Notes: generated by a model from the sequence alone, not told the origin. Shown: positions 45,560 through 57,726, counted from the first letter of the stretch. The stretch is DNA of 64,000 nucleotides from Parelaphostrongylus tenuis (GCA_019055375.1 JAHQIW010004549.1:24948-88947), one strand, 5' to 3'. Program-made: numbers and translations.

Positions 45560-46804
45560 CAGTAGCGCAGTAAACGACAATAAAGCGTTCTATCTGAAGT
45601 GTTCTATTGACGCTCATCACTACGACACTCACACAAGGAGAACAGAATCTCACTATTTTCTAATCACCGGCAAAATAAATCAAACGATCAAACGACTCGA
45701 TTTGACAGACCTCTTCCGCCGGTTTTTGCTTGAACAGATCCAGCTCGTCAGCTCCATTGGAAGTGTTAGGTGCCTCAGTTAAAAGCTCTCTCAATTCGGA
45801 ACGAGCGGCAGCATCCCGAGCAGAGTGGATGTCCTCCGTCGATGGAGATTGACAAAAGGGTCCGTTCAATGATTGCGAAAGACGAGTAGAGATCCTTGCA
45901 CATACATTGCCTTCAATTAATCATTAACCCATTCGGGACTGTGGACCCATGCCCTCTACACCTCTACCTGGCAACTCTAGTCGATCTGCTCCTCTTTCTC
46001 TGCATCTCTGACCCCGACGTGCTGCATCCAACAACGCTACGCTGCTGCTCTAGCAGTGGGGCTACGCTTCTGCTCTAGCAGTAGGACGTGAGGGTTGAAG
46101 ATGTAGGCGAGGTGAAACAGAACCAGAGTTGCCAGGTGGAGACGCAGAGACCGTGGGTCCATGGTCCCAGAAGGGCTGAACAATCCTGAGAAAACTGCTA
46201 TTTGGATGGAACTACCTGCTCACCTGATGGGATCGATCCCCGGTCGATCACTCGGAAATTGTTGTACGATCGCGACAGCTGAAATCGCCCCCTATGCTTC
46301 AAGAAAACGACGACTACAGAAGGACATAAAAGAGATCTTACGAGGAACGAAATTAGATCCTGAACTTGTACGGGGCTTCCTAACTCCACTTGCACCAGTA
46401 ACATTATGTAAATGGTCCGTCCTGGTTCGACACCCACTGAAAAGGGTTAGACTTTGGGCTTGCGCGGTCTGCAATTACACAAAGCACCATAAGCTACGTC
46501 ACTTCTCTATTTTTTGCTCATTAAATACGTTGGCATGGAGAGTTGGGTCTTTGAGTGGGATCGTTCCCCTCTGTTGCCTAAATACTATCGCAAAGCGGAC
46601 ACCCACGTTGGTGGTCAGATGAGGGTTTAGGTTTGCCTGCGGCTTGAGAATGCCGTATGCGTACCGAGGTTTCCATGGGTGTTTCATGAAAACAAGACCC
46701 ACGCCTCGTAGAAATCCGCATTTTTAGACTGCGCGTTCTTCTCACCCGTCTTGTGAGAATGAGACCTGTACGAACAATGCAACTCAAACTTGGGTAATCA
46801 AACC
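45560..46804. repeat. P-family repeat, copy 4, most complete
   Basis: The minus half (45560-45870) has a frame SPSTEDIHSARDAAARSELR ... GADELDLFKQKPAEE, then a GTCTGTC donor, a ~55-nt gap ending ATTAG and FCSPCVSVVVMSVNRTL. The plus half is 46165-46540. The far end finishes at the SL1-like tag 46783-46804. Confidence 0.55.
46783..46804 (-). other. SL1-like spliced leader sequence
   Basis: 22-nt match to nematode SL1 with one A-to-G change (GGTTTGATTACCC then AAGTTTGAG). It is followed on minus by TTGCATTGTTCGTACAGG, not by the SL1 RNA donor. It marks the outer end of the P-family copy, as if that copy were the cDNA of a trans-spliced RNA. Confidence 0.7.
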
Positions 46805-47037
46805 ATATATTAATGATTATAAGCACAAATAGCAACACCGAGTATTAAGGTATATACAGACAAAAACTACGTAAAAAAACAATGATTGTGTCTACGATTT
46901 CTAAGGTCTCGTCGATCCACCAGCCTGTACGAATAGTACAGCTGAAAGTAGTATTGTCGTGAATTCATAGAGCAACCGATGAGAAGTTTGGATAAATATG
47001 ATTAGGATCTGAGGAAATTATGGACTTCAATGATTAG

Positions 47038-47240
47038 GTAATAGATACCCGTTGATGTAGAGCGATGTACAAAAATCTCGCGTCAGGCGAGACCAGAACT
47101 CGCACTTCACTCTTTCCGGTGATGCGTGCTCTATCTGTTACACTAGTGACGCCTTTTTGTCACATCGCTCTTTTCGGGTTCTAATCCTGCCTGACGCGAA
47201 AGTTTTGCACATAGCTCTACATCAGTGGGTATATATTTAT
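47038..47240. mobile_element. T2 fold-back SINE
   Basis: GATGTAGAGCGATGTACAAA with GCGTCAGGCGAGACCAGAAC is mirrored by CGGGTTCTAATCCTGCCTGA with CACATAGCTCTACATCAGT. Confidence 0.6.
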
Positions 47241-47267
47241 GACTTCATACCACCGCTATATGAATGA

Positions 47268-47545
47268 CACGTGATGCGCTTCAACGACAACCGATGGACG
47301 AAAGCCGTTACCGACTGGATTCCGCGGGACGTCAAGCGCTCTAAAGGAAGACCACTGACCCGTTGGTCCGATTTCTTTACGGAAGCGATGGAAGAAAGAT
47401 ATGATGCCCAGCGAATACCTAGAGCGAGGAGGACCCACTGGGCTACTCCTGCTCGCGATAGGGAAAAATGGAAGAGTTACTGGTAGCCGCTCGAGTCACT
47501 CGACGATCAACGGGACGACAGGTGATATAGGTGATACCACCGCTA
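47268..47545 (+). pseudogene. RTE-type LINE 3' end, fragment 2
   Basis: MRFNDNRWTKAVTDWIPRDV, KRSKGRPLTRWSDFFTEAME and ATPARDREKWKSYW are the conserved C-terminus of RTE-like ORF2. Then comes a short 3' tail with GGTGATATAGGTGATACC. Only the last ~75 codons are present, the usual 5' truncation. Confidence 0.85.
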
Positions 47546-48350
47546 TAAGCCGTTAAATAAAAAGAATATCATTTGATTAGGTAATAGTTGAATACTACTT
47601 CATAAATGAATATATAAGTGATAAGCTATGGGCTTTCGAGGTATAAAAAATCAATGGAAGATTACCAAATTGATATGGGAGCGGGAGAGTTTTTACATTG
47701 GCGAAGGCCTAGGATAAGCGACAATGTATGCTAATTGGAAACAGGGAAATCAACGTCATAACTTCGTAATTGTAAGAAGATGAAGTGCTGCTGCTTTGCC
47801 TCTGACTGGGCAGATTGCTTGGGTAGGGTTGCTTCTCATTTGCCTCGAGCATATCCCCAAGTACGCGTCCGATTGCTTGGTTCGCATGTAGGTCGTCTTA
47901 TTTGCAATAAACAGGTAATTGGATATCAAATTACTGAACAAGTAAGACCGCATTGTGAGGCTAAATAGAGACCAATTCATAGAAATTTAGTCTTCATAGA
48001 AAAGTCTTTATATTCCACCTAGGAAGTTTCTGGGGTCACCTTGAGCAGAGAGATCATGAGCGCAGTAATGCTTCCATGAATAAAGAAGTGGAGAGACAAT
48101 GATTTAAGTAGTTTCTATGAAACGAGAAGGTATCAAGACTAGAAGATTTTAAAGAGAGAGCGTAGCGTTGTTTCTATTGTCAACAGCCTTATTGGGGTCT
48201 CTAATATCATCTTCTATCATTTACTAACGATAATCTATCCTTTAATGACTATGAAAATCTGAACAACTACATTGCGTGCCAAGCGGAAAAGCTACGCGGT
48301 CCGGAAAGTGTCAGCAAGTTCAGCGAGTTTTTCAAAAATAATTAGTATAA
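47546..48350. other. Unannotated
   Basis: No supported exon, repeat or RNA gene. Confidence 0.35.
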
Positions 48351-48357
48351 AGGTAGT

Positions 48358-48945
48358 AATAGATTGGGGAAAGTTTCTAAGAAAATCTTTTTAACTTTTT
48401 GAGTGTCGGTCATTTTTTGTGTTTTTGGGCTCATTCGAAAGCCCATCTTCTCCCACGCTGATTGGTATATAATCTACCTGCTTATTTCAAGATGGAGCCA
48501 ACAAGCGAGCAAATCAGGCTGTTGATGATGCACGAATGGCTGTTGGGTTCAGATGCAACGGTGGCAACTGAAATAATCAATCTGGCTTGGGGCGAAGACA
48601 CAGTTAGCAAAAGTACGGTGTGCAGGTGGTTCAAGCAATTTGACGAAGATGAAGAAACTTTGGAAGATCAGCTGCGCTCAGGTCGTCCAAAAGAAGTTGA
48701 TCGTCAAGCTGTGCTTGAAGCGACTGAAGAAAATCCCTCCTTGACAACTCGGTCATTCAGTTCCTCTACAGCAAGAAATTGGAATTTTGTGCTCGCGGAA
48801 TCTATCTTTAGCCGGAGAAGTGGCAGGAAAAGCTTGATACTAAAGCGGACTACTTTGACTATTAGTTTTGCCTTTGTTCGGGTGTAATAGGTGCATAAAT
48901 AAATGTTCTACAAGCATTTCCTCAGAATTTCTTCCCCAACCTATT
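48358..48945 (+). mobile_element. Internally deleted mariner element
   Basis: The ends ATAGATTGGGGAAAGTTTCT (48360) and AGAATTTCTTCCCCAACCTAT (ending 48943) are imperfect inverted repeats next to TA. The frame from 48492 encodes the mariner N-terminal helix-turn-helix: EPTSEQIRLLMMHEWLLGSD, ATEIINLAWGEDTVSKSTVC, RWFKQFDEDEETLEDQLRSG then RPK. After SLTTR the catalytic domain is missing, and the far C-terminus EKWQEKLDTKADYFDY appears in another frame before TAG. The D,D34D triad is deleted, so it can move only if helped. Confidence 0.85.
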
Positions 48946-49153
48946 ATATTTTGTTTATAATAGCCGCAAGGCATTGATTGTAGGTACGCTAGCATCCGCT
49001 ATTTCTTCTAACGACAGCGTGCTATTCCTCGACGCCTTATCCCAATAATAGGGGGCGAATGGCTCTCACGATGGCGATAACGCCGAAAGAGTCCGTAAGC
49101 CATCAACGAAATATGATATAACAACCTTAAAAAGGCTAAAATATCCTTGAAGG

Positions 49154-49154
<1 letters not shown>

Positions 49155-49188
<34 letters not shown>

Positions 49189-49189
49189 A
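49155..49189. repeat. (TA)n microsatellite
   Basis: TA tract directly before the T1 SINE head. Confidence 0.9.
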
Positions 49190-49190
49190 G

Positions 49191-49487
49191 AGCGCATGTG
49201 GCGCAGTGGTTAGAGGTGCCCTGCGTCGCAGACGAGGTCACTGGTTCGATCTCGCGCTCATGGCTCACCAAGCCATCCATCCCTCCGGGGTCGGTAAATT
49301 GGTACCAGACAGGTCTCAGACATGTCTGGGAGGATAAGCAGCACTGACTCGGTTCAGCGGGAGGCCACCGCGAGTCATTGTAAAGGCCAGATGTGCATTC
49401 AGTCACCTCAAACGAAGTTAAAAATTGAAGTCGAATGCATGGCGCATCCCTCAGGGATTGATCAACGCCGAGAGCTTTATCCTTTTT
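49191..49487 (+). mobile_element. T1 tRNA-derived SINE, reference full-length copy
   Basis: The head 49191-49260 is tRNA-like: box A TGGCGCAGTGGTTAGAGG, box B GGTTCGATCTCG, and acceptor ends GAGCGC and GCGCTC able to pair. The body has GGGAGGATAAGCAGCACTG and CATTGTAAAGGCCAGATG, and the tail CGCCGAGAGCTTTATCCTTT. Flanked by (TA)n on the left and, after 30 bp, on the right. Confidence 0.85.
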
Positions 49488-49516
49488 ATTTATATATAAA
49501 TAAATAAACAGATAAA

Positions 49517-49519
49517 TAT

Positions 49520-49545
<26 letters not shown>
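49517..49545. repeat. (TA)n microsatellite
   Basis: TA tract behind the SINE. Confidence 0.85.
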
Positions 49546-49550
<5 letters not shown>

Positions 49551-49759
49551 GGTTAACAAGTTCGGGACGGCGTGTGTCGTTCTAAACACTCATGTATCTC
49601 TTCCGCTCGAACGGTACTAATGCGCACCCGAATAATAATTTTATGTGTGTCAAAAATGCTGAGTGATTACCTAGTCATGTCTAAGTGACCCCTATAGTGA
49701 TTATGATCTGTGACCTGCATAGTCAAATTTAAAGTGCATTAAATTTCAAGTGTACGCAT

Positions 49760-49850
49760 ATCAATATATGTATACATGCATATACATATGTATATATATA
49801 TATCTATATATATATATATATATATATACATACATATGTATGTATGTACT
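49760..49850. repeat. (TA)n/(TATG)n microsatellite
   Basis: Simple repeat. Confidence 0.85.
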
Positions 49851-49939
49851 CAATATCTCCCGATGTGAGTGGTTTTGATGCCAATATCGGCTTGCCAGAG
49901 CAAACCTTTGAAGGTTGATCGCTGACAGATCGCTATTTG

Positions 49940-50070
49940 TATCGCACAAAAGCGATAGCAAAACGAGCACCGCTGGTGCGATGGTTAGCAGCGCCCTATA
50001 AAAGAGCGCAAGGCGGGTTTCAAATCCCATTCGAGCCCAAAGTTTTGCTTATCACTCAACAGTATTGGAC
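49940..50070 (+). repeat. T2 tRNA-like repeat, single arm
   Basis: GCTGGTGCGATGGTTAGCAG (box A), GGCGGGTTTCAAATCCCATT (box B) and tail ATCACTCAACAGTATTGG. Confidence 0.6.
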
Positions 50071-50869
50071 ATTAGCATATTACATTCAAAGCAAACGTGA
50101 GTACAATGAAATTTTTATTAAGCGTGACATAACAGGGAAAGTAGGAAAAAAAAACAGGTCGGAATAGAGGTGATAAAGAATATTTGAGTGATTATGACAG
50201 CCAAAATGAGAATACAAAAAATGAAAAATGTCTAGTTACAGAGTAATCGGGCATTCACAAGCCACGAATGATCGGCTAATATCACAATGATAGGAGGGAT
50301 GTTTTACGTGTTTGCTACCTGATTCAACACATAAAAATCTCTCAGGAACAATCTAAATCATTCGATGTATTGCTGAAATAAGAACATTTGGAACGTAGTT
50401 TGCTGATAATGCATAATTACAATCAATCCCACAAACACCAAGATAGAAAGATAGTAAAAAATATATCACTTCTCATGATCTCTGTACAACCAAACTTGAA
50501 GTTGAAGCAATGAACTCAAAAAATTATGACTCCAAAGCATTCTTTTAACATTACTTCCATCTTCTCATAGTGTTCTCGTGAATGGGCTGAAAAATAATTG
50601 TCTTACATCAGTAAAACACTACCAGAAATCGTCAATGGTAAAAAAGCATAGTTTAGCACTTATAAGGGATTAACTGAGACTGAGATAACCTACGGAAGTT
50701 TGAGCGGACGAGCGTCAGCTTTTTCTGCATCTTTGTGTTTTCGAACATGTGAGAACATGTTTGCTATATAAACAGTAGTATAACGGCAAACTGAACAGCC
50801 GTACCTAAAACAAATGAGAGACAGGTGAATGTATAGCTGTATAACTAAACAAACACGTACATATATAGA

Positions 50870-50920
50870 CATATATATACATATATATAATATATGATAT
50901 ATAAATATATATATATATAG
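50870..50920. repeat. (TA)n microsatellite
   Basis: Target of the adjacent M1 element insertion. Confidence 0.85.
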
Positions 50921-50921
50921 C

Positions 50922-51314
50922 GGTTCTTTTCGGTTATAACGGGACAAATGAAAAATTGACGTCATTTGCCGGGCAGAATTTTTCATAAGTGCGTTAGTAT
51001 GCGAATGCTGACTACTACCTCTCGTGGTCGATTTTCGAAAAGCCTTTTTCTACGCTGAATCAAAAAGAAATTCCTTGCGTTGCAGACACACACACACATT
51101 TCTCGGCGGACAGAGCTCTTTCCTTTGGACTATCAGCAATCATCAATAGCATAATCGTTTCTGATTCCGGACGCTGTGCCTATATCCTGAAAAGACTGGT
51201 TCTCTGCAAAGCAGCAGGTAAAATAAGTTAAAATCGCATGTGAAACCAAGACGGCTCATGGCCAATTCACATGCGATCGGTTTTTCATTTGCCCCCTTTT
51301 AGCCGAAAAGAACC
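50922..51314. mobile_element. TIR element M1, short complete copy (393 bp)
   Basis: Ends GGTTCTTTTCGGTTATAACG and the complement of AGCCGAAAAGAACC. TA-rich DNA lies on both sides, so a TA target duplication is possible. No ORF. Confidence 0.8.
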
Positions 51315-51470
51315 ATATATCTACATATGCATTATACATACTTATATACATGTATACTACATACATGCATAAGTATGCATACACATATTACATATATATT
51401 ATAGTATTATATGTATTATAAATATGTAGATATAGATAAATATATATTATTATTATCATTATTATTATTT
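51315..51470. repeat. (TA)n/(TATG)n microsatellite
   Basis: Continuation of the TA-rich tract beyond the M1 insertion, ending in a (TTA)n run. Confidence 0.85.
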
Positions 51471-51599
51471 CATTTCTAAAAGAGCCACATTTAATGAAGA
51501 GGGAGGAATTAGTATTGAAATAGTTATATTCCGAATTATCAAAAAATACCTTTTTATATCTGTAATAAAAGTCCACCCGATTATTGTTACAGAGTCCCT

Positions 51600-53320
51600 A
51601 AGGTTCAACCTTCGCCTATGTTTTGCTATGATTCTTTTCAAACGATGAAGGAGGAATTTTACACCAACCTTTTCCGTTCCACAATCCCCGTCTCGGACCG
51701 CGAAATCCCACTGAGAAAATCACCCAGGATTTTACCCTCTGAAGTACGTGCTGTGACAGAAGGCATGAAGAATGGCACAGCTCCAGGACTTGATAACATC
51801 ACCGCCAACTTTCTAAGAGCTGGAGGCCATAATCTACATGTATTACCCGCTACATATATGAAATCCTACCTTCAGAAAGAAAAAGTTCCAGACCAGTGGA
51901 GGACGTGGGGCACATTCATCTTCCACAAAAAGAATGACCGACGAAGTCATCATAAATATCGTCCAATTTGCTTTTGAGTGTGCTCTGCAAGCTCTTTACG
52001 AAGATTAAACTTCTGCGCTTATCAGAACTTTGGATGAGGCTCAACCACATGAACGAGCAGGATTGCGTAAAGTATTCTGCTGCGTGGACCACATCCAAAC
52101 CGTATCACGGGTCACTGAAGTCTGTCGGGAATACCACATGCTCTTGATCCTAACATCTGTCGACTATGAAAGTTTGGTAGCGTCGAAACAGATGCATCAT
52201 CAACGCTCGTCCATCAAGGAGTGGATCCATCGTATATGAAGAACCTTGTAAGACTGCTATCGAAACTGCACCATAAAATGCAGCTTTTTCATCACGCTCT
52301 GACCATACCCTTGGTAAAGGGTTTGACAGGTGATACGATATCGCCAAAGCTGCTCACCGCCGAGCTGAAGTGGGTACTGAAGTCACTCGATTGGGCCAGA
52401 AGGGCATTCGCGTTGATGGAAAATTCCTGGTACATCTTCGTTTTGCAGACGACGATTCGCCACCTTTTCGAAAAGTCTCAATGAAGCAGAGATCGATGCT
52501 AAAGGAATTAAACGAAGCGGGGAAGAAGATCGGATTACGTATCATAGGATAAAGACCTAGTTCATGGAAAACCCATGGTGCAATGGTGATTAAGTCAAAA
52601 TGGATGGTTCTCTGATTGCAGGAACTACCTTCGTATGTGTACCTTGGGCGTTCATTGAACATGGAAAACAACATGAAGGTGGAACTAGATAGAAGGAAGA
52701 GAGGAGCATAAGCCGCATTCGGGCCTTTCAAAGAAGCCACTGACCAGCTAACGTACCCAAGACTCCGTGCTCATCTTTTCGATTCAACGGTCCTCCCGGC
52801 GCTATGCTATGCAGCTGAGACATGGACTGATACTTCGACTCACGTCAAGGCTGCTACGAACAACTCGCTCTGAACGATATCATCTCAAATTCAATCGGCG
52901 CACACGACATCTGGCCGGCTTGCGTAGCTCAGATCTTCGGAGTCTATCCAATTTTCGTGATCTAGAGGTATACATCTATAGGGAACACCGGATGGGCCGG
53001 TCATATCCTGAGAAGAACGACGACAATGGAAGAGAGGAACTGCAGAGTGGATTCCACGACAATGTACGCGTCTTCGAGGACAACCACCTACACGTTGGGA
53101 GGATGTGTTCGTTTAAAAGAATTAAGGAGCGGTACTCACAGACCCGATTCTTTAGATCACTGTATGACACTCGCAGCAGCCGCCATGCCCAAATAAACAA
53201 CCGTCATGGACGACTGTAGCGGAGCAGAGGAACGAATGGAACACGAGTTAGGGTCCGCACAATCAGTGAAAACGGACCGTTCAAGTATCGAGTATCAAGC
53301 ATCAAGTATGAAGTTTTTTG
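51600..53320 (+). pseudogene. RTE-type LINE, RT domain to 3' end
   Basis: From 51618: EFYTNLFRSTIPVSDREIPL, AVTEGMKNGTAPGLDNITAN (RT motif), HHKYRPICF, then frameshifts; VKGLTGDTISPKLL, VHLRFADDDSP (the catalytic box reads FADD), YVYLGRSLNMENN (YLG motif), RAHLFDSTVLPALCYAAETW, RRTRHLAGLRSSDLRSL. The 3' end at 53155-53310 finishes in AAGTATCGAGTATCAAG-type repeats. At least three frame changes and stops; the endonuclease part is missing. Confidence 0.85.
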
Positions 53321-53329
53321 AAACGATTA

Positions 53330-54035
53330 CATTACATAATGAGAAACGATGAGAGTTTTCTTTTATCTCGCTTATACTTTGCTGGACAAAACTGTTCCTT
53401 ATGATGCTAGCATTCGTTCCATAGCACAAGTTTAGAAAAACTTGAAAATATGCTTGTTTTTGAAAAGCTCCTTTAGTGACGCTCTAGGAGAAAGAAATAT
53501 TAATGCTTTACTCCTCGCCGGACAGACCCCTTTTTTGGACTATCTGTGATTATTGATAGCGTAATGTTTGCTGATTCCGACGCTGTGCTTATTTTCTAAA
53601 GTAATAGTTTTTGTTCAGTGCAGCAGAAAGATGTGCCACCAGCCAAATCGCGAACTGATCGGTGGTCGTGAGAAAACGGAGACATCCGTCCTGACCCCGC
53701 CCCACCATGCCATGGAATTCGAAAAAAACGCCTTTTCGCGTATGTAAATCACTCTTATTTTTTCCTGTTGCACTGCAAGAAGAAAGGTCTTTACAGCACA
53801 AAGGCACAGCGTTGGAATCAGAAACGATTACGCTACCGAATGACCGAATGATTACTAATAGTCCAAGGAGAGAGCCCTGTCCGGCGAGAAATATGCACGG
53901 TGCAACGCAAAAAATCTCCTCCTTGTAGCAGTGTCAAGAAAAGGCTTTTTCGGAAATCGGAGACGGTGTAGCCGTGAGCCATAAATCTGAAAAGTTCTCT
54001 CCAACGAATGAGGTCGGTTTTCACTTGTCCCCTTA
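53330..54035. repeat. M1-type repeat, right end and modules
   Basis: Its right end near 54000-54035 (AATGAGGTCGGTTTTCACTT, GTCCCCTTATAA) is the complement of the M1 terminus; modules GCTTCCTTAGTGACGCT-like and GACAGACCCCTTTTTTGGAC fill the rest. Confidence 0.5.
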
Positions 54036-54600
54036 TAATCAGCATGAGCCGGTTAAGCTGACTTGAGATATGGCCACTTGAAAACAGAAGACATAGAATT
54101 GAGCTCTCGGAGAGAGAGAAAAACATTCGTTTGGGAGGGCAAGAAGATTCAACTTGATATTGCTGCCACACCGGTTGCACTGATGATTAAAGTTTTAGCT
54201 TGGTGATTTAAAGGAGGATACTCACGAAACCCCCCAACTGACACAGAGAGAGCAAGCCATTGTGTAGTCTGCATACGTATCCTACCCCCATCCTCCACGT
54301 CCGCTTGGTGAGAGTGAAGTGCATGTCACACTAACTTAGGGATTGTTCAATAGCCGGATATCTTACCCTTGGGTCCATTTCATATACACAGTATACCAGA
54401 TGTATACGTGATGTGTGAGCAGATGCAATGTATATGCACAAATACGAACGTATATTGTACATATATGCGCATGTAAGCCACGGCACATATGCATATCATG
54501 TTGATTCGACGACTATCTAACGGAGGCTCTTTTAACATTTGCTTCCCATGTAATCACTGATTGCATGGTGGCGTATTCATTCTCCCTGTGAAAATCTTTG
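54036..54600. other. Unannotated
   Basis: No supported gene; minor ATGTATAC-type simple sequence at 54370-54480. Confidence 0.35.
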
Positions 54601-54890
54601 TCAAGCCTTTTTTCTTATGCGTGGACTCCACCCTTCTCTGCAGCTCTTAACACCAAGGCGTGGGAACGCGTTGGAATGGTATTGCTGTATTAATCCAATT
54701 CTAATATTGTTGTTATTTGCCTATGGCTCTATGTAGTGATATATTATGTTTGTGATAAGTAGGGGATTAACAACATTAATACGAATACTGAATTGATACA
54801 ATAATACATTCAGTGCATAATCACCACTGGATGTTTAGAGATGCAGCAGGTGAGTCCAAGGTCTCCGGAATGGTTGATACCTTAGTTGTG
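54600..54890. mobile_element. Palindromic MITE (family H), copy 4
   Basis: CTTCTCTGCAGCTCTTAACA on the left and GATGTTTAGAGATGCAGCAG on the right, with TGATAAGTAGGGGATTAAC at the centre. Confidence 0.55.
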
Positions 54891-55899
54891 TTTTCGAGCA
54901 TCTGCAAGAGGAGCCTTTCACACTATACATACATGCCGCCACCTTTCTGGTTCGGGGAATTAGTGTGGGAGATCAAATTTCCCGACCACCAGGAGTTTGA
55001 TTTTGCACAAACGAAGTCATAACGTTCTGTTGGCAAGCATAAGTCGCCTTACCTTGAACTTGCTGTTTGAAATTGAACACTACAGTTTAAAGAAGTAAGA
55101 TTTAGTGAGCAAACCTGAACTTACAAAGGAAACTTCAAATGGCTTGGTGTTGATGTGCTGGCACAAGTTTCCATCTAGGATGCAATGATGTCCACATTGG
55201 CAAATCTAAACTTAGAAATAACAAGTTTAATTTTGGTTTTAAAACATAGAGCGCCATTCTACATGGCGGCACGACAAATCTACCTTACCGTGACCACGTG
55301 TCGCATACATGCATGCGAGGCCACATTTATTTTTAGTAAGCCGATATTGCTTCAATTATTTGCACCTTGTTAATTCTTCGTCAGCAAGTGATTCAGGAAC
55401 CCTCACCAATCTCTACCTATCTCTTTGGCCTTACCAGCCCCGGATCTTAGTGTCAGTTTACCATAACGCTAAAGAAGATTACAAGACACTGTGGGTGATC
55501 GTCACGGAAAAATGTTACCAATGAACATGTTGATTTCACCACCGGGCAGCTATGTGAACTTAGGAACTTAGAAAGGATCACAACTGAAAGTTCATGTGAA
55601 GATCGTGCAATAAGAGATTTTATGCTATCAAATAGCTACTGAAATCATTTCAAAGAAAAAAAAAAGGGGCACAAGAGACGCTAGCCCCAAGGCGCTAACA
55701 TTGTAATACGGACAGGAGAAAAGTACTACATAATGCATTTATTGAGTTTGTTGAAAAAAGCATAGAATGGCAATTTGAGAGTTGGTGAGTTTCATTCGAA
55801 GAAATTGGACTGTGGAAAGAGGATAAACTAACTCGCACATTTGACAATGTCCCCCTTCAATATTCGCCTCTTCTTCAGGAGGTGCAACGCACGCACGAG

Positions 55900-56560
55900 C
55901 TTTCCGTAGCCGGCTTACATTGAATGGATTCTAGATGGTGTGTGAGGAGGGGGGGGGATAGTGACAATGTCAATCAAAAACTCCATAAGTTTTTTACTTA
56001 GCAAATACCAGGCTGTTAAAAAGTGATTTATTCAGTACCGATAAAAGATACAATACAGGTGGCTGGTGATTGATATACTTTTTGCTCTTGCGACCTCTTC
56101 TGAGGCTAAAAGAGGGGTGGGACTTGAACCGATTGCAACATCCTAAAGGGTGAAATTGGTTCGAGTCCTCAATTGACGTCAAAAAGTCTGCATATCACTG
56201 TGCCATCCACCTGGTATAATTTAGGAATCTCATACCACCGCTTAAAAGCCGTTTAAATAGAATAAATCCTTTTTGATATGCAGTCTATTCAGCTACACAA
56301 TTTCATAAGCAAGTAAATAAGACTTAGCTGAAAAGCATTAAATCCCATGGTGAAGCAGCTTACTTTCGTACGTTTTGTTGTTCCCTCTATAGCGAACAGA
56401 TTGCTGCGTAAACCATTCGCACAGTTTCATGGATGAGGATGCGCGTGATGGAAGAGGAGAAGGAGGAATAGGGGACGATACGGAACCAGATCAAAAAATC
56501 GACATGAAAACGGCGTGAAGTCACGCGTGATGACTAGGCATCCTAGCGATTGATCTTGAG
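55900..56560. other. Mostly unannotated; small T2-like hairpin
   Basis: 56105-56215 has opposed GGACTTGAACC and GGTTCGAGTCC blocks as in T2 SINEs. Otherwise nothing recognised. Confidence 0.35.
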
Positions 56561-57726
56561 GGTTTTGCACGAATCACAAAACACTGTCACTGTGTTTCGC
56601 ACTGAAGTCTTTTGGTTCCGTGTAGAGGATAGTGACTTCCTTCCAAAAGCTTCTAGATTATATGTCCCGTATTCTATGCCCTTGTCGAGTTTTTGAATTA
56701 CTGCTCGCGGTTTTTTCACTGCTCGCCGTTCCTCTAACGGGCATAAAGCAGTCCTTCCTTTCGCCGATGTCTTCCCTCTCCATACGCTTTGCAAGAGATA
56801 CGGAAATTGTATCCGAGCTCGTGCATGAGACTACTTGCAGGTTTTTTGTAGTAAATGAAAAGGGCCATATAGGCAGTTACGGAACAATTGGCGTTTAAAT
56901 GCAAAGTATTTTCCGCGTATGTCAAAAAATCCCAGTAATATGGTGGTTCAAATTCCGCATTACCGCCTATTTTTTATGACAGGGTATGAAGTGAATAAAA
57001 TCTACCAAAAGACTGCTGAATTACGAGCAAAAACTCAAAGTCTGAGGTCGCTTCAAAACACGTGATTAACCTTTTCCAAAAAGCCTAAACGCGCCTAACC
57101 CAACTGTACCATCGAAAAACCCCTTGGCTCCATTCTTTCGCGCCGTTGATGTGGTTTTAGTAGGTTTAGGTCTCGTAGCTCAGCAGTCATTACGGTTATA
57201 TTTCACTTCCAAAACTACAGTTTGAGGTTCCTACCACTGTAAAAACTATTCCAAACTCTCTCATTGGATATTGCTCGTTCGCCTCCTCCAAACAGTGGAA
57301 GCGTTTCCGAACACCCGAAGAAACGTCAAACGATGGAGTCATTCTCGATAGTATCGGACTTCCGTCATCTGTAAAGAATTTTTTTTTTCGAATTTAAGAT
57401 TGTCAATAGAAAAGACAGGTAATCAAAGAGAAACCAAAAACTTCTACGATAAAACTACGTAAATGAGTAATTGTAAAAATAGTTGAGAGTAATAAGTTCT
57501 GCCAACCAAATTTCGTTGCTTCAGAGTAGGAGTAAGGAGGTAGCGTTCGACATAACAACGCATGCTTTGAGATCCTGAACAATCGAAGTGAGATTGTTAT
57601 TTTTCCACAATGAAATCAAGCATTTCACGATTTTATGCAGAGGAGCACATAAAAACAAAACCGCTAAGCAATGAGAAATATACAGTTTTTCACTTGCTTT
57701 TTTTTCCAGTGTTATTATTTGTCTTA

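Larger units (their letters stand above)
50694..57582 (-). pseudogene. C2H2 zinc-finger gene, duplication unit 4 (scattered, damaged)
   Basis: Recognisable exons on minus: about 57516-57582 (DLKACVVMSNATSLL, then a stop), about 57240-57368 (decayed equivalent of the 124-nt exon), 55125-55205 (ICQCGHHCILDGNLCQHINT), about 55054-55085, and the finger exon 50694-50804 (YGCSVCRYTTVYIANMFSHV then RKH). A terminal-exon relative lies at about 50540-50590, shifted by one base. A LINE (51.6-53.3 kb) and M1 elements have been inserted between them. Confidence 0.55.

Noticed and set aside
49191..49260. Possible tRNA-Arg gene
   Set aside because: It has boxes A and B, but the anticodon arm does not fold cleanly and it is the head of a ~290-bp repeat present many times here, hence a SINE.
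49008..49589. 193-residue minus ORF, the longest in the window
   Set aside because: It runs through a SINE and two (TA)n tracts; no codon or family evidence.
52767..53219. 150-residue ORF as a host gene
   Set aside because: Another frame of the same stretch gives the RTE signature RAHLFDSTVLPALCYAAETW, so it is LINE sequence.
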